From the NCBI GenBank assembly GCA_003222245.1, contig QHVH01000013.1:177217-241216 (forward strand): DNA of 64,000 bases, in the 5' to 3' direction. Both the position numbers and the translations under genes were made by a program. The notes below the pieces were generated by a model. It was not told where the DNA came from and did no database searches. It saw only the letters and a program-made list of their open reading frames with translations. Below are positions 62,300-64,000 of this stretch, piece after piece. This DNA comes from Blastocatellia bacterium AA13 (GTDB lineage: Bacteria > Acidobacteriota > Blastocatellia > UBA7656). How positions within the stretch are numbered: the first letter of the stretch is position 1; every line of letters begins with the position of its first letter.

Positions 62300-63757
62300 G
62301 TGAACTCGCTTGAAGTTGCCAGGCACCGGACCGCGATTAGACGAAACGACCTGTCTCGCCCGATTCGAATTGCTCGCGATGACGGATTGATCGGTCCCAC
62401 TGTTTCGGTATTCGACTACGGGTGCGGGCACGGAGACGACATGCGCCGGCTTTCGGCGCTAGGGATAGATTGCCTTGGATGGGACCCGGTCTATCGCCCA
62501 CTGACTGAACGTGTACGCGCCGATGTCGTTAATCTCGGGTATGTCATCAACGTGATCGAGAGCCCAGACGAGAGGGTAGTAGCGCTCCGCGAGGCATGGT
62601 CGCTCGTAGAAAAAGTCCTAATCGTCTCAGCGCGGCTGAGCCACGAATCCAGAGGGGAACAGCAAGCTACTTTCGAAGACGGGTGCCTAACGCGGCGTCA
62701 GACTTTCCAGAAGTACTACGAGCAAAGCGAGCTAAGAGACTGGATCAACCAAGCTCTCCGCGTCTCGTGCGTCGCAGCGGCACCCGGCATATTCTACGTG
62801 TTTCGCAACGACGAAGCTCGACAGTCTTTCGTCGCCGCTCGGTTTAGAGGCCCTATTCGGGCACCACGGCTTCGGCGATCCGAAGTTGCTTTCGAACGAC
62901 ACAAAGCGCTACTCGAGCCTCTGATTGAGTTCATCACCGCGCGCGGTCGCCTTCCTGATGAATCGGAGCTACAGATCGCTTCAGCCGTTCGCAGTGAACT
63001 TGGAGGACTGGGCCGAGCACTTGCGCTGATTCGGCGGGTCACAGGCCGCGAGCGATTGGAGCAGATTCGCGAGGAGCGATCCCAGGACCTGCTCGTCTAC
63101 TTGGCGCTCGCTAGATTTGGTGGGCGGCCTCGATTTTCACAGCTTCCGGCAGACCTCCAGCTTGATGTGAGAGCGTTCTTTTCAACTTATAACCGCGCGT
63201 GCGAACTCGCCGACAAGCTACTCTTCTCTGCGGGAGATCGCGAGAGTGTCGAGCAGGCCGCTAAGTCGTCGCAAGTAGGTAAGCTGACACAGAGTTCCTT
63301 GTATCTCCACGCCAGCGCACTTTCGCGGATCTCTCCGTTGTTGCGAGTGTATGAGGGCTGTGCGCGTGCCCTTATTGGCGCCGTGGAAGGAGCGAACATC
63401 ATCAAGGTACATCGCGATCGTCCACAGGTTTCGTATCTATCTTATCCTGACTTCGAGAAGGATCCGCATCCGCCACTGAGCGCTTCTCTTCTGGTTGATC
63501 TTCAGACGCTACGGCTGAGCTACCGAGAATATTCTGATTCGGACAACCCGCCGATTCTGCACCGCAAGGAGGAGTTCGTTGCGTCGGATCACCCTCTGCG
63601 GGCGAAGTTTGCCCGGCTTACGAAGCAAGAGGAGGGATACTGCCTCTACGAAGAGACTCGCTCGATTGGCACGCGCAATGGTTGGAACAATGTGCTAAAA
63701 GAGAAGGGGCTAAAGCTCAGCGGTCATCGTGTCATCAGCCTTTCGGCGGAAGTTTGA
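62300..63757 (+). CDS. DNA phosphorothioation-associated putative methyltransferase
   Basis: 485 residues from a GTG at 62300 (open from a GTG at 62249; neither has a good ribosome site). The sequence ARHRTAIRRNDLSRPIRIARDDGLI, VFDYGCGHGDDMRRLSALGIDCLGWDP, YVINVIESPDERVVALREAWSLV and ALRVSCVAAAPGIFYVFR matches the family known as Dnd-related methyltransferases (TIGR04096 by recall). The SAM-binding motif is YGCGHG. Members usually accompany dnd/dpt genes, but none is in this window, so it is an orphan or its partners lie beyond the right edge. The role in phosphorothioation is not established. Confidence 0.85.
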   Translation: MNSLEVARHRTAIRRNDLSRPIRIARDDGLIGPTVSVFDYGCGHGDDMRRLSALGIDCLGWDPVYRPLTERVRADVVNLGYVINVIESPDERVVALREAWSLVEKVLIVSARLSHESRGEQQATFEDGCLTRRQTFQKYYEQSELRDWINQALRVSCVAAAPGIFYVFRNDEARQSFVAARFRGPIRAPRLRRSEVAFERHKALLEPLIEFITARGRLPDESELQIASAVRSELGGLGRALALIRRVTGRERLEQIREERSQDLLVYLALARFGGRPRFSQLPADLQLDVRAFFSTYNRACELADKLLFSAGDRESVEQAAKSSQVGKLTQSSLYLHASALSRISPLLRVYEGCARALIGAVEGANIIKVHRDRPQVSYLSYPDFEKDPHPPLSASLLVDLQTLRLSYREYSDSDNPPILHRKEEFVASDHPLRAKFARLTKQEEGYCLYEETRSIGTRNGWNNVLKEKGLKLSGHRVISLSAEV

Positions 63758-63877
63758 AAACTCGCGTATCGGATTCCGAGGGCATCGCCGCCCCAACCGT
63801 GTTGGTTCCCGAACCACTGCAACCCTGAACTGAACCCCTTAGCCATTGACCGCACTAGTGTACTGTTTCACAAATAG

Positions 63878-64000
63878 CTATACAGGTAATGCCTGCTTAG
63901 CGCGCTGGATTTTGCGCAGTATGTTTTCGCCTTTTGCATTCCAGGTGTAGCGAATCGGATTGAGATTTCGATCCGCTAAGTAGCCAAGAATTTCATCAGA
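63878..64000 (-). CDS. IS630-family transposase, C-terminal end (partial)
   Basis: The minus strand reads SDEILGYLADRNLNPIRYTWNAKGEN and ends AKQALPV followed by TAG, the end of an IS630-type DDE transposase. The remainder lies past the window edge. The IS end is probably around 63857-63877 (TAGTGTACTGTTTCACAAATAG), close to a TA target, but the boundary is not certain. Confidence 0.8.
   Translation of the reverse strand, partial: SDEILGYLADRNLNPIRYTWNAKGENILRKIQRAKQALPV

Overview
The window looks like a bacterial chromosome segment of medium G+C. Gene content (CHAT/TPR proteins, a large secreted S9 peptidase, a TonB-domain fusion, an archaeal-type ProRS, LarC, a sigma/anti-sigma pair beside TPR/CHAT genes) best suits an Acidobacteriota member, perhaps Blastocatellia. 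That assignment is inference; there is no rRNA gene to test it.

0-20 kb is mostly housekeeping: a propeller/TPR/methyltransferase fusion next to proS, csaA, larC-folE-metG, a PLP enzyme, the NAD-salvage pair pncB-pncA with a secreted HELTH protein, and a rhodanese. Set into it are a two-gene SLATT plus NDT/TIR-like module (4.5-6.0 kb), two truncated PIN toxin genes lying back to back (15.5-15.9 kb), and a TonB-domain protein with a catalytically dead trypsin-like domain.

18-33 kb reads as a stress and envelope regulon: a membrane histidine kinase, an NtrC-type regulator broken by an internal deletion, a four-gene membrane operon, a BON protein, Hsp20, a double UspA protein, an Mla-type ATPase, Fur and proline dehydrogenase. 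Two good sigma-54 -24/-12 promoters, one weaker candidate and upstream repeats tie several of these together. Between 25.2 and 26.9 kb, beside tRNA-His, lies a set of decayed mobile-element genes, including a fragment of an S9 peptidase whose intact relative is at 45 kb.

33-44.4 kb is an accessory island: a decayed tyrosine integrase, a tRNA-Leu 3' fragment (probable attachment-site scar), a membrane protein with three NDT-like domains split by one frameshift, a tightly packed operon with a HEPN-type protein and an AlbA/NDT-TIR-like protein, a 355-bp insertion with 9-bp target duplication just upstream of that operon, and a membrane/TPR operon.

44.9-52.8 kb holds an S9 peptidase, a small secreted peptide, a TPR-CHAT protein and a convergent sigma/anti-sigma pair. 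53.3-61.8 kb is a conjugative-element-type gene (N6-MTase plus strawberry-notch helicase) interrupted by a complete RIT element (three tyrosine recombinases with inverted-repeat ends and a 6-bp direct repeat); removing the element with one repeat copy restores a 1518-codon frame. The window ends with an orphan phosphorothioation-associated methyltransferase and the end of an IS630-type transposase.

The best candidates for undescribed biology are the four-gene HEPN/AlbA-NDT operon (36.7-39.4 kb), the membrane-anchored triple NDT-fold protein (34.0-36.1 kb) and the SLATT/NDT pair (4.5-6.0 kb). All three carry a similar NDT/TIR-type Glu helix motif.
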